From UBA685 sp049889495 (GTDB lineage Bacteria > Pseudomonadota > Alphaproteobacteria > Puniceispirillales > Puniceispirillaceae): a DNA stretch of 64,000 bases. This document shows, in pieces, positions 41,859 to 51,118 of the stretch. The DNA lies in assembly GCA_049889495.1 (NCBI GenBank), contig JBMHDH010000072.1, positions 29,788 through 93,787 of the forward strand, read 5' to 3'. The notes under the pieces were generated by a model that saw only the letters and a list, made by a program, of their open reading frames with translations, did not search any database and was not told where the DNA came from. The first letter of the stretch is position 1. Each line of letters begins with the position of its first letter. Both the position numbers and the translations under genes were made by a program.

Positions 41859-43619
41859 GTGAGCAGTTTTCACGATCTTGGCCTTGCCAAGCCAGTTGTC
41901 CGTGCCGTTTCTGATATGGGTTACGAAACCCCATCTCCTATTCAAGCGCAAATGATTCCAACCGTACTTGAGGGCAATGATGCGATTGGCATCGCCCAAA
42001 CAGGTACAGGCAAGACGGCGGCTTTCTTGCTCCCTTTGATGAGCCGTCTGTCAGAAATTAAAGGCAAACCAACCAAAGGCAAATGTGATGTTTTGGTGTT
42101 AACGCCCACCAGAGAATTAGCATCACAAATCACTGATAATGCCCGTCTTTATGGCAAGCATTTAAAATTCGCCACTGCATTGATTGTGGGCGGGACACGG
42201 TATGAAGGTCAGTTGCGCGCATTAGCGAAAGGGGTCAATTTGATTGTGGCAACCCCAGGGCGGCTGATTGATCACCTTGAAAGTGGTGCGGCCGATTTAT
42301 CGCGTGTCAGCTTTGTTGTTTTGGATGAAGCTGATCAAATGCTGGATATGGGTTTTGTGCCAGCTGTGCGTCAAATCATGAGCTATGTGCCAGAACATCG
42401 CCAAACTCTTATGACATCTGCAACAATGCCGCGGCCTGTGGAAAATTTGGCAAAAGATTTGTTAAATGAACCTGTTCGTATCGCCGTTAGCCGTGAATCA
42501 GAGCCAGCAAAGACAGTCAAACAAGATATCTTTTTTGTTGATAAGCCGCAAAAAGCGCAAGAATTGATCAAGGTGCTAGAGCATTATGACTGGTCGAAAG
42601 TGCTTGTCTTTACCCGCACCAAAAGAGGGGCAGATAAGGTGCAAGTGCAATTGATCAAAGCTGGTTTTATGGCGCAATCATTGCATGGTGATAAATCATT
42701 CGGACATCGTCGCCATATTCTCGAAGAATTTAAATCAGGTGAAGTGCCGATTATGGTTGCCACTGATTTGGCTGGCCGCGGTCTTGACATTGATGATGTC
42801 TCTCTTGTGGTCAATTATGATATGCCAAATGTTCCTGAATCTTATGTGCATCGCATTGGCCGTACGGGCCGCGCAGGTCGCAAAGGGACAGCTGTATCTT
42901 TGGTGGATCGGTCTGAAAAAGGGTATTTGCGCGACATTGAAGCTTTGATGGATATGTCTTTGCGCCCGTTAAAGCGTGTTGCCAGCGATGAAAGCGCACC
43001 ATCCGATAACGGGTCTTCAAGAGGTGGGTCTTCTAAAGGTGGGGGCTCTAAAGGTGGGGCCTCTAAAGGAAGTGGAGGCAAATCCTTCAAAAAAGATGGC
43101 AAATCGAAAGACAGCTTTAAAAAACAGAGCCGCTCCAGAGATGATCGTCCTAGGGACGAGAAAAAGCGTGATGATCGCGCCAGAGATGATCGCAAAAAGG
43201 ATTTCCGCAATAAGAGCGATAAGCCAAATCGCTTTGAAAAAGACGGCAAAAAGCCGTTTAAGCGCGGCCCTGTCAAAGCAGATTTTGCAAAAGAGGGCAA
43301 AGAAGACAGCTTTTTCCAAGAAACGCCAGCCATCAGAGAGCCCCGCCCAACAAAAGGCCGTAAGCCAGTTACTGGCACGAAAAAGCCAAAATGGTCAAAG
43401 AAGAAAAAAGACCAAAGACGCGCCAATCAAGAGGCAGGTGGACAGCGTGCATCTGAAGGGGCAGGCAGATCTCATGCAGGACGTTCTAATACAGGACGCT
43501 CTAATACAGGCAAGCCCCCAAGAGGGCAGATGGATGCCACCGCGCATAGCCGCCTAAAACGCAAATCGTCTTCTCGTCCCTCTGGATCATCTGCGAAGGG
43601 CCGCAAAAAATCGGCCTAG
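41859..43619 (+). CDS. rhlE: DEAD-box RNA helicase, RhlE type, with a long basic tail
   Basis: 586-residue ATP-dependent RNA helicase for ribosome assembly or mRNA turnover. Core motifs are PSPIQAQMIP (Q motif), AQTGTGKTA, PTRELA, TPGRLID, DEADQMLDMGF, TSATMP, ATDLAGRGLDI and HRIGRTGRAGR. After residue 375 the protein becomes low-complexity and strongly basic (Gly/Ser/Lys/Arg/Asp). It includes repeated GGSSK/GGGSK/GGASK units from 15-base DNA repeats at 43023-43082 and a GRSNT pair from repeats at 43478-43507. Such tails bind RNA. The start is a GTG at 41859 with a weak ribosome-binding site. The last 33 bases overlap the convergent metC gene. Confidence 0.93.
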   Translation: MSSFHDLGLAKPVVRAVSDMGYETPSPIQAQMIPTVLEGNDAIGIAQTGTGKTAAFLLPLMSRLSEIKGKPTKGKCDVLVLTPTRELASQITDNARLYGKHLKFATALIVGGTRYEGQLRALAKGVNLIVATPGRLIDHLESGAADLSRVSFVVLDEADQMLDMGFVPAVRQIMSYVPEHRQTLMTSATMPRPVENLAKDLLNEPVRIAVSRESEPAKTVKQDIFFVDKPQKAQELIKVLEHYDWSKVLVFTRTKRGADKVQVQLIKAGFMAQSLHGDKSFGHRRHILEEFKSGEVPIMVATDLAGRGLDIDDVSLVVNYDMPNVPESYVHRIGRTGRAGRKGTAVSLVDRSEKGYLRDIEALMDMSLRPLKRVASDESAPSDNGSSRGGSSKGGGSKGGASKGSGGKSFKKDGKSKDSFKKQSRSRDDRPRDEKKRDDRARDDRKKDFRNKSDKPNRFEKDGKKPFKRGPVKADFAKEGKEDSFFQETPAIREPRPTKGRKPVTGTKKPKWSKKKKDQRRANQEAGGQRASEGAGRSHAGRSNTGRSNTGKPPRGQMDATAHSRLKRKSSSRPSGSSAKGRKKSA

Positions 43620-44762
43620 ATCGTCAAGCAAATCTTGTTGATCTTCAAGGCCAGCATAAAGCCGCATCACATAGCCATCTGGCAAACCAGTGGGGTGCTG
43701 GCGTGCGCCTTTATGAAGCACACTTTGGGTAATTAAGCTTTCAAAGCCACCCCAGCTGGCACCAATGTTAAACAGCGATAAGGATTCGGCTGCCTTATCG
43801 ATGGTTTGTTGCGATAGAGATGGCGATAATATAAATCCAAAAAGACCACATGAGCCCGTAAAATCACGCTGATAAAGCGCATGATCTGGCGAGCTTTCAA
43901 GGGCAGGGTGCATCACGCATAGCACCTCATCCTGTTGCTCGGTAAATTGCGCCAATGCCAAGCCGCTTGATTCTGATTGTTTCAGGCGCAATGACATGGT
44001 GCGCAAGCCGCGCAATCCCAGATAGAGATCTTCTGGCCCTGCACAAATGCCAAGCATGGTGGCAGATTGGCGCAGAATTTTGGCATGATGCCCTCTGGCA
44101 CAAGCAATGCCCAAATTCACATCCGCATGTCCTGTGATATATTTTGTCGCAGCTTCGATTACCACATCCACGCCCTTATCCAAGGCGTTATGATGAAGGG
44201 CGGTGCCCCAAGTATTATCAATCAAAGTGGTGATGGCGCGTTTCTTGGCGATATCGGCCATGAGTGGGATATCTTGTAATTCAAAGGTCAATGATCCTGG
44301 GCTTTCTAGATATAGGATCGCTGTGTTTTCTTTGATAAAGTCAACAATATTGCCATTTATTCTGGCAGGATAAAATGTGATTTCCATCCCATAATTTGCC
44401 AGCATTTTAGTCACAAATCGGCGTGATGAGCCATAAAGGCTATCTGGGAAAAGGATATGATCTCCTGATTTTGCGAAAGCAAGCAGAGCAGAGACCACTG
44501 CCGAAAGGCCAGATGGTGTTGATATGGTATCGTCGGCGCCATAAAGGGCTGAAACAGCTTTCTCAAAAGCTTGCGATGTGGGCGTGCCCACGCGGCCATA
44601 ATCAAATTCACTTGGCTGTTCACCACGATAGTGCGCCATTGTTTGCGAGAATATCGTTGAGGCACGATAGATTGGCGGATTTGGAATGCCATGATTATCA
44701 TCAGGAGACAAACTAGCTGTCGCTAGTAAAGTGGTTGTTCTAATATCTTTTTGATCTGTCAT
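43587..44762 (-). CDS. metC: Cystathionine beta-lyase (MetC-type)
   Basis: PLP enzyme that cleaves cystathionine to homocysteine, pyruvate and ammonia. From the ATG at 44762 it is 391 residues. Features include IPNPPIYRASTIFSQTMAHY, the FDYGRVGTPTSQAFEKAV substrate/PLP segment, DNTWGTALHHNALDKGVD, and the PLP lysine Lys207 in EAATKYITGHADVNLG. The FEYGRxGTPT-type and ATKYITGHAD motifs point to MetC rather than MetB. A TTG at 44777 could start five codons earlier. Its 3' end overlaps rhlE by 33 bases tail to tail. Upstream it is divergent from aapJ. Confidence 0.92.
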   Translation of the reverse strand: MTDQKDIRTTTLLATASLSPDDNHGIPNPPIYRASTIFSQTMAHYRGEQPSEFDYGRVGTPTSQAFEKAVSALYGADDTISTPSGLSAVVSALLAFAKSGDHILFPDSLYGSSRRFVTKMLANYGMEITFYPARINGNIVDFIKENTAILYLESPGSLTFELQDIPLMADIAKKRAITTLIDNTWGTALHHNALDKGVDVVIEAATKYITGHADVNLGIACARGHHAKILRQSATMLGICAGPEDLYLGLRGLRTMSLRLKQSESSGLALAQFTEQQDEVLCVMHPALESSPDHALYQRDFTGSCGLFGFILSPSLSQQTIDKAAESLSLFNIGASWGGFESLITQSVLHKGARQHPTGLPDGYVMRLYAGLEDQQDLLDDLGRFFAALRR

Positions 44763-44928
44763 GGTCCCATCATCCAAGTTATTATAGAAAAAAATGGAAA
44801 ATCTTATTCACTTTTAATTATTTTAAGCTTTTCAAGTTATAAATTACACAATAGACTAGTATGGCTAGGGGTTTTGCGATTGCGCATAACTATTACCTAA
44901 ATAATTACTTCTTTGAGGGAATGAAACA

Positions 44929-45942
44929 ATGAAAAAAATCTTGATCGCAATGGCTGGTCTTGCTGGTGTGGTAGCCGCATCAACTGCAAGCGCTGGTACA
45001 TTGGAAGATGTTCGTGCACGTGGCCACCTAAATTGTGTGGTTAACACAGGTTTGACTGGTTTTGCTAGCCCAGACGATGCTGGTAACTGGACAGGTTTTG
45101 ACGTCGAATTCTGTCGCGCTGTTGCAGCCGCAGTTCTTGGCGATGCATCAAAAGTTGAGTTCGTTACAGCAACAGGTAAGACACGCTTTACAAAGCTTGC
45201 TGCTGGCGAAGGTGAAATCTTGTCACGTAACACAACATGGACATTCAGCCGTGACGTTGACTTGGCCCAGACATTCATTGGTGTAAACTACTATGATGGT
45301 CAGGCGTTTATGGTTCCTGCAGCATTGGGCGTAAGCTCAGCATCAGAACTAGACGGTGCATCAGTATGTATCCAGACAGGTACAACAACAGAATTGAACC
45401 TAGCTGAATATTTCGCAAGCAACGGCATGTCATATGAGCCAGTGCCAATCGAAACAAATGCAGAAGCTCGTGAAAGCTATCTTGCTGGCCGTTGTGACGT
45501 TTACACAACAGACGGTTCAGGCCTAGCTGCAACACGCGCCACATTTGATGATCCATCAGCACACGTAATCTTGCCAGAAGTGGTATCAAAAGAGCCACTA
45601 GGTCCAGTCGTTCGTGAAGGCGATGACAACTGGGCAGATATCGTAAGCTGGACATTGAAGGCAATGATGGCTGGTGAAGAACTAGGTATCACTTCAGCAA
45701 ACGCAAAAGACTTGGCTTCAAAGTTGAATGACAACCCAGAAATCAACCGTCTGCTAGGTGTTGACCCGCTACAGGGCGCAGAGCAGGCAGGTCTTTCAAG
45801 CGATTGGGCACTGAACATCCTGTCACAGGTTGGTAACTATGCTGAATCATTTGAGCGTAATTTGACACCACTAGGCCTATCACGCGGCATGAACGCATTG
45901 GCACGTGATGGTGGTCTACACTACATCCCACCAATCAAGTAA
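44929..45942 (+). CDS. aapJ: General L-amino-acid ABC transporter substrate-binding protein AapJ
   Basis: 337-residue periplasmic receptor of the broad-specificity L-amino-acid importer. The N-terminus MKKILIAMAGLAG... is a signal peptide, cleaved after about residue 22 (ASA/GTLED). Typical motifs are LNCVVNTGLTGFASPDD, WTGFDVEFCRAVAAAVLGD, and DVYTTDGSGLAATRA. GAGGGA precedes the ATG by eight bases. Codon use differs from the neighbours: glutamine is CAG, asparagine AAC, phenylalanine mostly TTC, which fits very strong expression. A terminator hairpin right after the gene would keep most transcripts to this gene alone. Confidence 0.96.
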   Translation: MKKILIAMAGLAGVVAASTASAGTLEDVRARGHLNCVVNTGLTGFASPDDAGNWTGFDVEFCRAVAAAVLGDASKVEFVTATGKTRFTKLAAGEGEILSRNTTWTFSRDVDLAQTFIGVNYYDGQAFMVPAALGVSSASELDGASVCIQTGTTTELNLAEYFASNGMSYEPVPIETNAEARESYLAGRCDVYTTDGSGLAATRATFDDPSAHVILPEVVSKEPLGPVVREGDDNWADIVSWTLKAMMAGEELGITSANAKDLASKLNDNPEINRLLGVDPLQGAEQAGLSSDWALNILSQVGNYAESFERNLTPLGLSRGMNALARDGGLHYIPPIK

Positions 45943-45962
45943 TTTGATTGTGTGAACTTCTC

Positions 45963-45995
45963 GAGGCGGCTTTTTTTGAAAGCCGCCTCATTTTT
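45963..45995 (+). terminator. Strong hairpin between aapJ and aapQ
   Basis: A perfect 11-base stem, GAGGCGGCTTT (45963-45973) with AAAGCCGCCTC (45979-45989), a five-base loop, and a T-run at 45991-45995. It probably ends most aapJ messages and lets a fraction read through to the permease genes. Confidence 0.92.
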
Positions 45996-46029
45996 ATTTA
46001 TAAATTAACAGTCGAAACATAGGTGCATT

Positions 46030-47193
46030 GTGGATTATCTCGCACGGATCTGGAGACATGAGGAATCACGCGCTGTTGTCGTGCAAATCCTTGTGATTCT
46101 TGCAGTTTTTGGGACTTTTGGGTGGCTGATCAGTAACCTTGTAACCAATTTCGCTGCGCTAAATAAGAATTTTGGGTTTGATTTCCTTAGCCAGCCTGCT
46201 GGTTATGATATCAACCAGACATTAATCGAATATACCAACCGATCTTCTCATTTCAGAGCGGCGATGGTTGGTTTGCTCAATACGTTCCTTGTCGCTATTT
46301 TTGGTATCGTTTTGGCAACCATTATGGGCGTTATCCTTGGTGTGATTCGCTTGTCAAATAACTGGTTGGCTAGAAATGTGACCTATTGGTACATTGAATT
46401 TACGCGTAACGTGCCGATCTTGCTTCATATTCTTTTATGGCATGGCATCATCATTAATACATTGCCGCATCCGAAAAAGGCCTATTCGATTGGTGATGTG
46501 TCATTTTTGACAAACCGTGGATTCTATGTGCCAGAGCCGATTGCTGAAGTTGGCATTTCTGTTGTCTATCTTGCGGTTGTTGCGGCAATTGCTTTTGCCG
46601 TATTTTTTGCGCGCCACGCTCGTAAATTACAGGCTGAGACAGGCAAACAATTACCTGTATTCAAAGTGAATCTTGCCGTAATTATTGCAGTGCCAGTGGC
46701 AGCTTTCTTACTTTCAGGCAGCCCGATCAGTTTTGAATATCCTGTCTTGAAAGGCTTTAATTTCAAAGGTGGTATGCACCTATTGCCAGAATTTGTGGCT
46801 TTGACATTTGCCTTGGCCATTTATACGGCTGCGTTTATTGCTGAAAATGTCCGTGCGGGTATTCTTGCCATTCACAAGGGCCAAAGAGAAGCAGCACAGG
46901 CTTTGGGGCTTCGGCCAAACCGCGTCATGAGCTTGGTGATCTTACCACAGGCCCGCCGTGTGATTATTCCGCCATTAACCTCACAATATTTGAATCTTAC
47001 AAAGAACTCATCTTTGGCGATTGCCATTGGTTATATGGATGTGGTTGCCACTTTGGGCGGTATTACATTGAACCAAACAGGCCGTGAGATTGAGACAATG
47101 CTTATGGTTATGGGGATTTATCTTGCCATTTCATTGACCATTTCTATGGGGATGAATTGGTATAATAATTCTGTGAAACTGGTAGATCGATAG
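46030..47193 (+). CDS. aapQ: Amino-acid ABC transporter permease AapQ
   Basis: 387-residue inner-membrane permease of the HisMQ family with the N-terminal extension typical of AapQ. A first hydrophobic segment (about 18-38) is followed by a periplasmic stretch, then several more, with the permease EAA-type loop EAAQALGLRPNRVMSLVILPQA near residue 285. The final GINKNSSLAIAIGY-like segment, here LTKNSSLAIAIGYMD, is characteristic. The start is GTG at 46030 with AGGTG five bases ahead. aapM follows 7 bases later. Confidence 0.95.
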   Translation: MDYLARIWRHEESRAVVVQILVILAVFGTFGWLISNLVTNFAALNKNFGFDFLSQPAGYDINQTLIEYTNRSSHFRAAMVGLLNTFLVAIFGIVLATIMGVILGVIRLSNNWLARNVTYWYIEFTRNVPILLHILLWHGIIINTLPHPKKAYSIGDVSFLTNRGFYVPEPIAEVGISVVYLAVVAAIAFAVFFARHARKLQAETGKQLPVFKVNLAVIIAVPVAAFLLSGSPISFEYPVLKGFNFKGGMHLLPEFVALTFALAIYTAAFIAENVRAGILAIHKGQREAAQALGLRPNRVMSLVILPQARRVIIPPLTSQYLNLTKNSSLAIAIGYMDVVATLGGITLNQTGREIETMLMVMGIYLAISLTISMGMNWYNNSVKLVDR

Positions 47194-47200
47194 GAGTTTT

Positions 47201-48316
47201 ATGATGTCTGATACTGAAAAATTCGCTCCTGGATCTCATCCAGATTTGCCACCGCCACCAGGTACCATCGGTGTTGTTGGCTGGCTACGTCACAATTTGT
47301 TTTCAAGCATTGGTAACACCATCTTGTCACTTGTGACGATCTTTTTCCTTTATTGGTTGGTTACCAATGTGGCAAGCTGGTTTGTGCTTGATGCTGTGGT
47401 TGACGCCAGTTCTAGAGCCGAATGCCGCGAGATTGATTCGGGCGCATGTTGGGCTGTGATTACCAAGCGTATTGGGCAATTTGTCTATGGCTTCTATCCG
47501 CATGATGAAAGATGGCGTCCGAATGTAGCCTTTATCTTGTTGTTTGTTGCGGTTGCACCTTTGCTTTACCCAAATACACCTGCTAGAGGCAAAATGCTCT
47601 GGTTCTCTGCCGCTTATCCATTTGTGGCCTATTTCTTGCTGGTTGGCGGTATCTTGGGTCTTGAGCCTGTTGGCACAAATACATTTGGCGGCTTTATGTT
47701 GACCATGATTGTAGGTGTGACAGGCATTGCGGCATCATTGCCGCTTGGCATTGCGCTTTCGCTTGGACGGCAATCTCGTTTGTTATCAGTTCGCGTGATT
47801 TCGATCTCATTTATCGAATTTATGCGTGGTGTGCCATTGATTACCTTGCTCTTTGTGGCATCGACCATGTTGAATTATTTCTTGCCGCCAGGCACGACAT
47901 TTAACCTGCTTCTTCGTGTGTTGATTATGGTGACATTCTTTGCCGCAGCCTATATCGCAGAGGTCATTCGTGGCGGGATTCAGGCTATTCCAAAAGGCCA
48001 ATATGAAGCGGCATCTGCCATGGGGCTGAATTACTGGCAAACAACACGTCTTGTGACTTTGCCACAGGCTTTGAAGATATCTATTCCTGGTATCGTGAAC
48101 ACCTTTATCGGTCTTTATAAAGATACAACATTGGTGGTTGTCATTGGCTTGTTGGATCCGCTTGGGATTGGGCGTGCGGCCTTGGCTGATGCCAAATGGA
48201 ATGGCTTATCAACTGAAACATATATTTTTGTCGCACTGTTCTTTTTCGTGAGCTGTTTTGCGATGTCACGTTATTCGCTTTGGCTAGAAAATCGCCTAAG
48301 CACAGAACATAAATAA
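47201..48316 (+). CDS. aapM: Amino-acid ABC transporter permease AapM
   Basis: 371-residue partner permease of AapQ. It has hydrophobic segments near 30-52, 105-125, 130-150 and a permease core in the second half. The EAA loop reads YEAASAMGLNYWQTTRLVTLPQ, followed by LYKDTTLVVVIGLLDPLG. The FMRGVPLITLLFVAS segment before it matches AapM/BztC-type permeases. It lies between aapQ (7 bases) and aapP (12 bases), in one operon. Confidence 0.95.
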   Translation: MMSDTEKFAPGSHPDLPPPPGTIGVVGWLRHNLFSSIGNTILSLVTIFFLYWLVTNVASWFVLDAVVDASSRAECREIDSGACWAVITKRIGQFVYGFYPHDERWRPNVAFILLFVAVAPLLYPNTPARGKMLWFSAAYPFVAYFLLVGGILGLEPVGTNTFGGFMLTMIVGVTGIAASLPLGIALSLGRQSRLLSVRVISISFIEFMRGVPLITLLFVASTMLNYFLPPGTTFNLLLRVLIMVTFFAAAYIAEVIRGGIQAIPKGQYEAASAMGLNYWQTTRLVTLPQALKISIPGIVNTFIGLYKDTTLVVVIGLLDPLGIGRAALADAKWNGLSTETYIFVALFFFVSCFAMSRYSLWLENRLSTEHK

Positions 48317-48328
48317 AGGGTTGTCATT

Positions 48329-49087
48329 ATGGCTAAATCAGCAAAAAAGTCTGACATTGTTGTAAAAATTACAGACATGCATAAATGGTACGGGCAATTC
48401 CATGTGCTGAAAGATATCAATCTTGATGTGGCACAAGGGGAACGTATCGTGATTTGTGGCCCATCTGGGTCAGGGAAATCAACATTGATCCGTTGTATCA
48501 ATCGTCTGGAAGTGCACCAGCAAGGCAGCATCAATATTTATGGAACGGAATTGACATCTGATCTGAAGAATTTGGAGCAAATCCGTTCTGACGTAGGGAT
48601 GGTGTTCCAATCCTTTAACTTGTTCCCGCATTTGACGGTTTTGGAAAATTGTACTTTAGCCCCAATTTGGGTTCGTAAAATGCCAAAGAAAGAGGCCGAA
48701 GCCATGGCAATGGAATATCTGGAGCGTGTGAAGATCCCTGAACAAGCAGCCAAATATCCAGGTCAGTTATCAGGTGGCCAGCAACAGCGTGTAGCGATTG
48801 CGCGTTCTTTGTGCATGCAACCAAAAATCATGCTATTTGATGAACCAACATCTGCGCTTGATCCAGAAATGATCAAAGAAGTTTTGGACGTGATGATTGA
48901 ATTGGCTGATACGGGTATGACCATGCTTGTGGTGACACATGAAATGGGCTTTGCCAATAAGGTCGCTGACCGCGTGATCTTTATGGATGGTGGCGAGATC
49001 ATCGAACAAAATGATCCAAAGACATTCTTTACAAAGCCAGAAAATGACAGAACAAAGCTATTCCTTAGCCAAATTCTTGATCACTAA
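48329..49087 (+). CDS. aapP: Amino-acid ABC transporter ATPase AapP
   Basis: 252-residue ATPase that powers AapQM. Walker A is GPSGSGKST (44-52), the Q-loop is FQSFNLFPHLTVLEN, the signature is LSGGQQQRVAIARSL, Walker B is MLFDEPTSALDPE, and the switch histidine is in VVTHEMGFA. This polar-amino-acid ATPase type (GlnQ/AapP) fits the operon. The stop codon lies in a hairpin shared with the convergent sulfurtransferase gene. Confidence 0.97.
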   Translation: MAKSAKKSDIVVKITDMHKWYGQFHVLKDINLDVAQGERIVICGPSGSGKSTLIRCINRLEVHQQGSINIYGTELTSDLKNLEQIRSDVGMVFQSFNLFPHLTVLENCTLAPIWVRKMPKKEAEAMAMEYLERVKIPEQAAKYPGQLSGGQQQRVAIARSLCMQPKIMLFDEPTSALDPEMIKEVLDVMIELADTGMTMLVVTHEMGFANKVADRVIFMDGGEIIEQNDPKTFFTKPENDRTKLFLSQILDH

Positions 49088-49104
49088 ACCGATTTTAGTG
49101 ATCA
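49078..49104. terminator. Hairpin shared by the convergent aapP and sseA ends
   Basis: TGATCACTAAA (49078-49088) pairs perfectly with TTTAGTGATCA (49094-49104) across a five-base loop. It contains the stop codons of both genes. T-runs are weak on both strands, so it may act as a modest bidirectional terminator or protect the 3' ends. Confidence 0.55.
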
Positions 49105-49947
49105 TTCACCTGTTTGAATAGGGGCGTCACTGGCGCCCCATTCAGCCCAAGAGCCGTCATATAGTGCAATGTCATCCTTGCCCAGCTGTGCGAGTGCTAA
49201 GGTTAAGCCTGCGGCGGTAACGCCAGACCCACAGCTTGTTATCGCTGGTCTGTTGAAATCAAATCCCACCTCTTGAAATAATGTTGTCAGCGCGTCGTTG
49301 TCTTTCAGGCATCCTGTTTTTTCATCCAACAGCGTTGTAATAGGCACATTCATCGCATCTGGCATATGGCCAGAACGCAGACCAGCGCGTGGCTCTGCCG
49401 CTTCGCCCGTAAAACGTGGGGCAGGGCGCGCATCAAGGATTTGTGCGGCTTGGCCTGTTTCAATATAGTTGCGCAACGCGTCAAACATCATGATGTGAGC
49501 CAATGGTTCAGCGGGTGTGAAATCACCTGCCTCTGGCATTTGTGCGGCCCCTGATACAACCGTTCCCCCAGCTGCAAGATAAGCAGGTAAGCCACCATCA
49601 AGAACAAAAACACCTTGCTTGCCAAATAGGCGCAACAGCCACCAACCTCTGGCAGACGATAAAAAGGGTGAATTATCATAAAAGATGATGCGGTGATGAT
49701 TGCAAATGCCAAGGGCACGCATCATCTGAGTGAAAGTGGCAGTATCTGGCACCATATGCGGCAAATCAGATGCGGGATCAGCAATCGCGTCAATGTCAAA
49801 AAACTGCGCTTGTGGGATGTGCGATCTATCAAATTCCGCTTTGGCATCTCTGTTCATCGTTGGCAAAACAAAGGTGGCGTCAAAAAAGCGTGTATCAGGA
49901 TCATTCAGCGCAGCAATCGCATCTGTGGCAGTGATTAAATGGCTCAT
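49102..49947 (-). CDS. sseA: 3-mercaptopyruvate/thiosulfate sulfurtransferase
   Basis: 281-residue two-domain rhodanese. It transfers sulfur from mercaptopyruvate (or thiosulfate) to a thiol acceptor or cyanide. The N-terminal inactive rhodanese domain has DIDAIADPASDLPHM and IIFYDNSPFLSSARGWWLLR. The active C-terminal domain has the catalytic-loop motif CGSGVTA and ends with DGSWAEWGAS. CGSGVTA is the mercaptopyruvate-type loop. The start overlaps the cysK stop as ATGA (49944-49947), linking cysteine synthesis with sulfur transfer. Confidence 0.94.
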   Translation of the reverse strand: MSHLITATDAIAALNDPDTRFFDATFVLPTMNRDAKAEFDRSHIPQAQFFDIDAIADPASDLPHMVPDTATFTQMMRALGICNHHRIIFYDNSPFLSSARGWWLLRLFGKQGVFVLDGGLPAYLAAGGTVVSGAAQMPEAGDFTPAEPLAHIMMFDALRNYIETGQAAQILDARPAPRFTGEAAEPRAGLRSGHMPDAMNVPITTLLDEKTGCLKDNDALTTLFQEVGFDFNRPAITSCGSGVTAAGLTLALAQLGKDDIALYDGSWAEWGASDAPIQTGE

Positions 49948-50963
49948 TGATTTGCCTCTAACCAGCTTGGAATTGGTAGATTTTTTGAGGCCAAAAATTC
50001 AGGATTCCAAACCTTTGATTGGTATCTTTGCCCTGAATCACATAAAATGGTGACAATGCGATGACCAGGGCCCATATCTTTTGCCATTTCCACAGCACCA
50101 GCGATATTAATGGCAGAAGAGCCGCCAAGATACAGCCCTTCATGTGCCATCAGGTCATAGATAATCGGTAATGCATCTTCATCAGCGATTTGATAAGCGC
50201 GGTCGACGATAATATTTTCAAGATTCGCTGTGATGCGACCTTGCCCAATGCCTTCAGAGATTGAATTGCCTTCAGCCTTTAATTCCCCATTTTTATAATG
50301 ATTAAATAGGGCTGAGCCGAGGGGATCTGCAAGGCCAATTTGAATATCTGGATTTTGTTGTTTTAAGTAAGATGACATGCCGCCCAATGTGCCACCAGAG
50401 CCAACGGCACAGATAAAGCCATCTAATTTTCCATTTGTTTGTTGCCAAATTTCAGGACCTGTGCCGTCAATATGACCTTGTCTATTGGCAATATTGTCAA
50501 ATTGATTGGCCCAAATCACACCACCGCCCAGCTTATCTCTTAGGCTGTTAGCCAAAGTTTCAGAATAGCGTACATAGTTATTAGGATCACGATAAGGCAC
50601 AGCTGGCACAAGCCGCAAATCTGCGCCACATAACCGCAAGGCGTCCTTTTTCTCTTGGCTTTGGGTTTCTGGCATTACGATCACAGATTGATAACCGCGT
50701 GAATTGCCAGCCAAAGTTAGGCTGATGCCCGTATTGCCTGCCGTACCTTCGACGATGATTCCCCCTTTGGTCAGCGCGCCAGATGCTTCTGCTGCCTCAA
50801 TTATCCCCTTGGCAGCTCTGTCTTTGACGGAGCCCCCAGGATTGGCAAATTCTGCCTTGCCATAAATCTCGCACCCTGTGGCATCAGACACAGCGTTAAG
50901 ACGAATGAGCGGCGTATTGCCGACCATTTCAAGAAAATTATGTGCAACAGATAGAGAGGTCAT
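49944..50963 (-). CDS. cysK: Cysteine synthase A
   Basis: PLP enzyme that makes cysteine from O-acetylserine and sulfide. About 339 residues from the ATG at 50963. It has VGNTPLIRL, the PLP lysine in ANPGGSVKDRAAKG, the pocket EGTAGNTGISL, GSGGTLGGMSSYLK, and GLYLGGSSAINIAGA. An ATG at 51008 would add 15 residues without homology to the family and is less likely. Translation is coupled to sseA by an ATGA overlap. Cystathionine beta-synthase-like enzymes are related but this has the CysK pattern. Confidence 0.93.
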   Translation of the reverse strand: MTSLSVAHNFLEMVGNTPLIRLNAVSDATGCEIYGKAEFANPGGSVKDRAAKGIIEAAEASGALTKGGIIVEGTAGNTGISLTLAGNSRGYQSVIVMPETQSQEKKDALRLCGADLRLVPAVPYRDPNNYVRYSETLANSLRDKLGGGVIWANQFDNIANRQGHIDGTGPEIWQQTNGKLDGFICAVGSGGTLGGMSSYLKQQNPDIQIGLADPLGSALFNHYKNGELKAEGNSISEGIGQGRITANLENIIVDRAYQIADEDALPIIYDLMAHEGLYLGGSSAINIAGAVEMAKDMGPGHRIVTILCDSGQRYQSKVWNPEFLASKNLPIPSWLEANQ

Positions 50964-51118
50964 AGGGAAAACTCTTTTTTGGATAAAAGGCAGGTTTGCT
51001 ACCCTCATTTATAGAAGCTTGGTTTTTTATGTCAAATCACAGAAAAGGCCATTTGACACAGCCTTTTTCTTTGTGGTTTCTTGATGCGTATTTTATCTGA
51101 AAAAAAATTGAATCTCTT

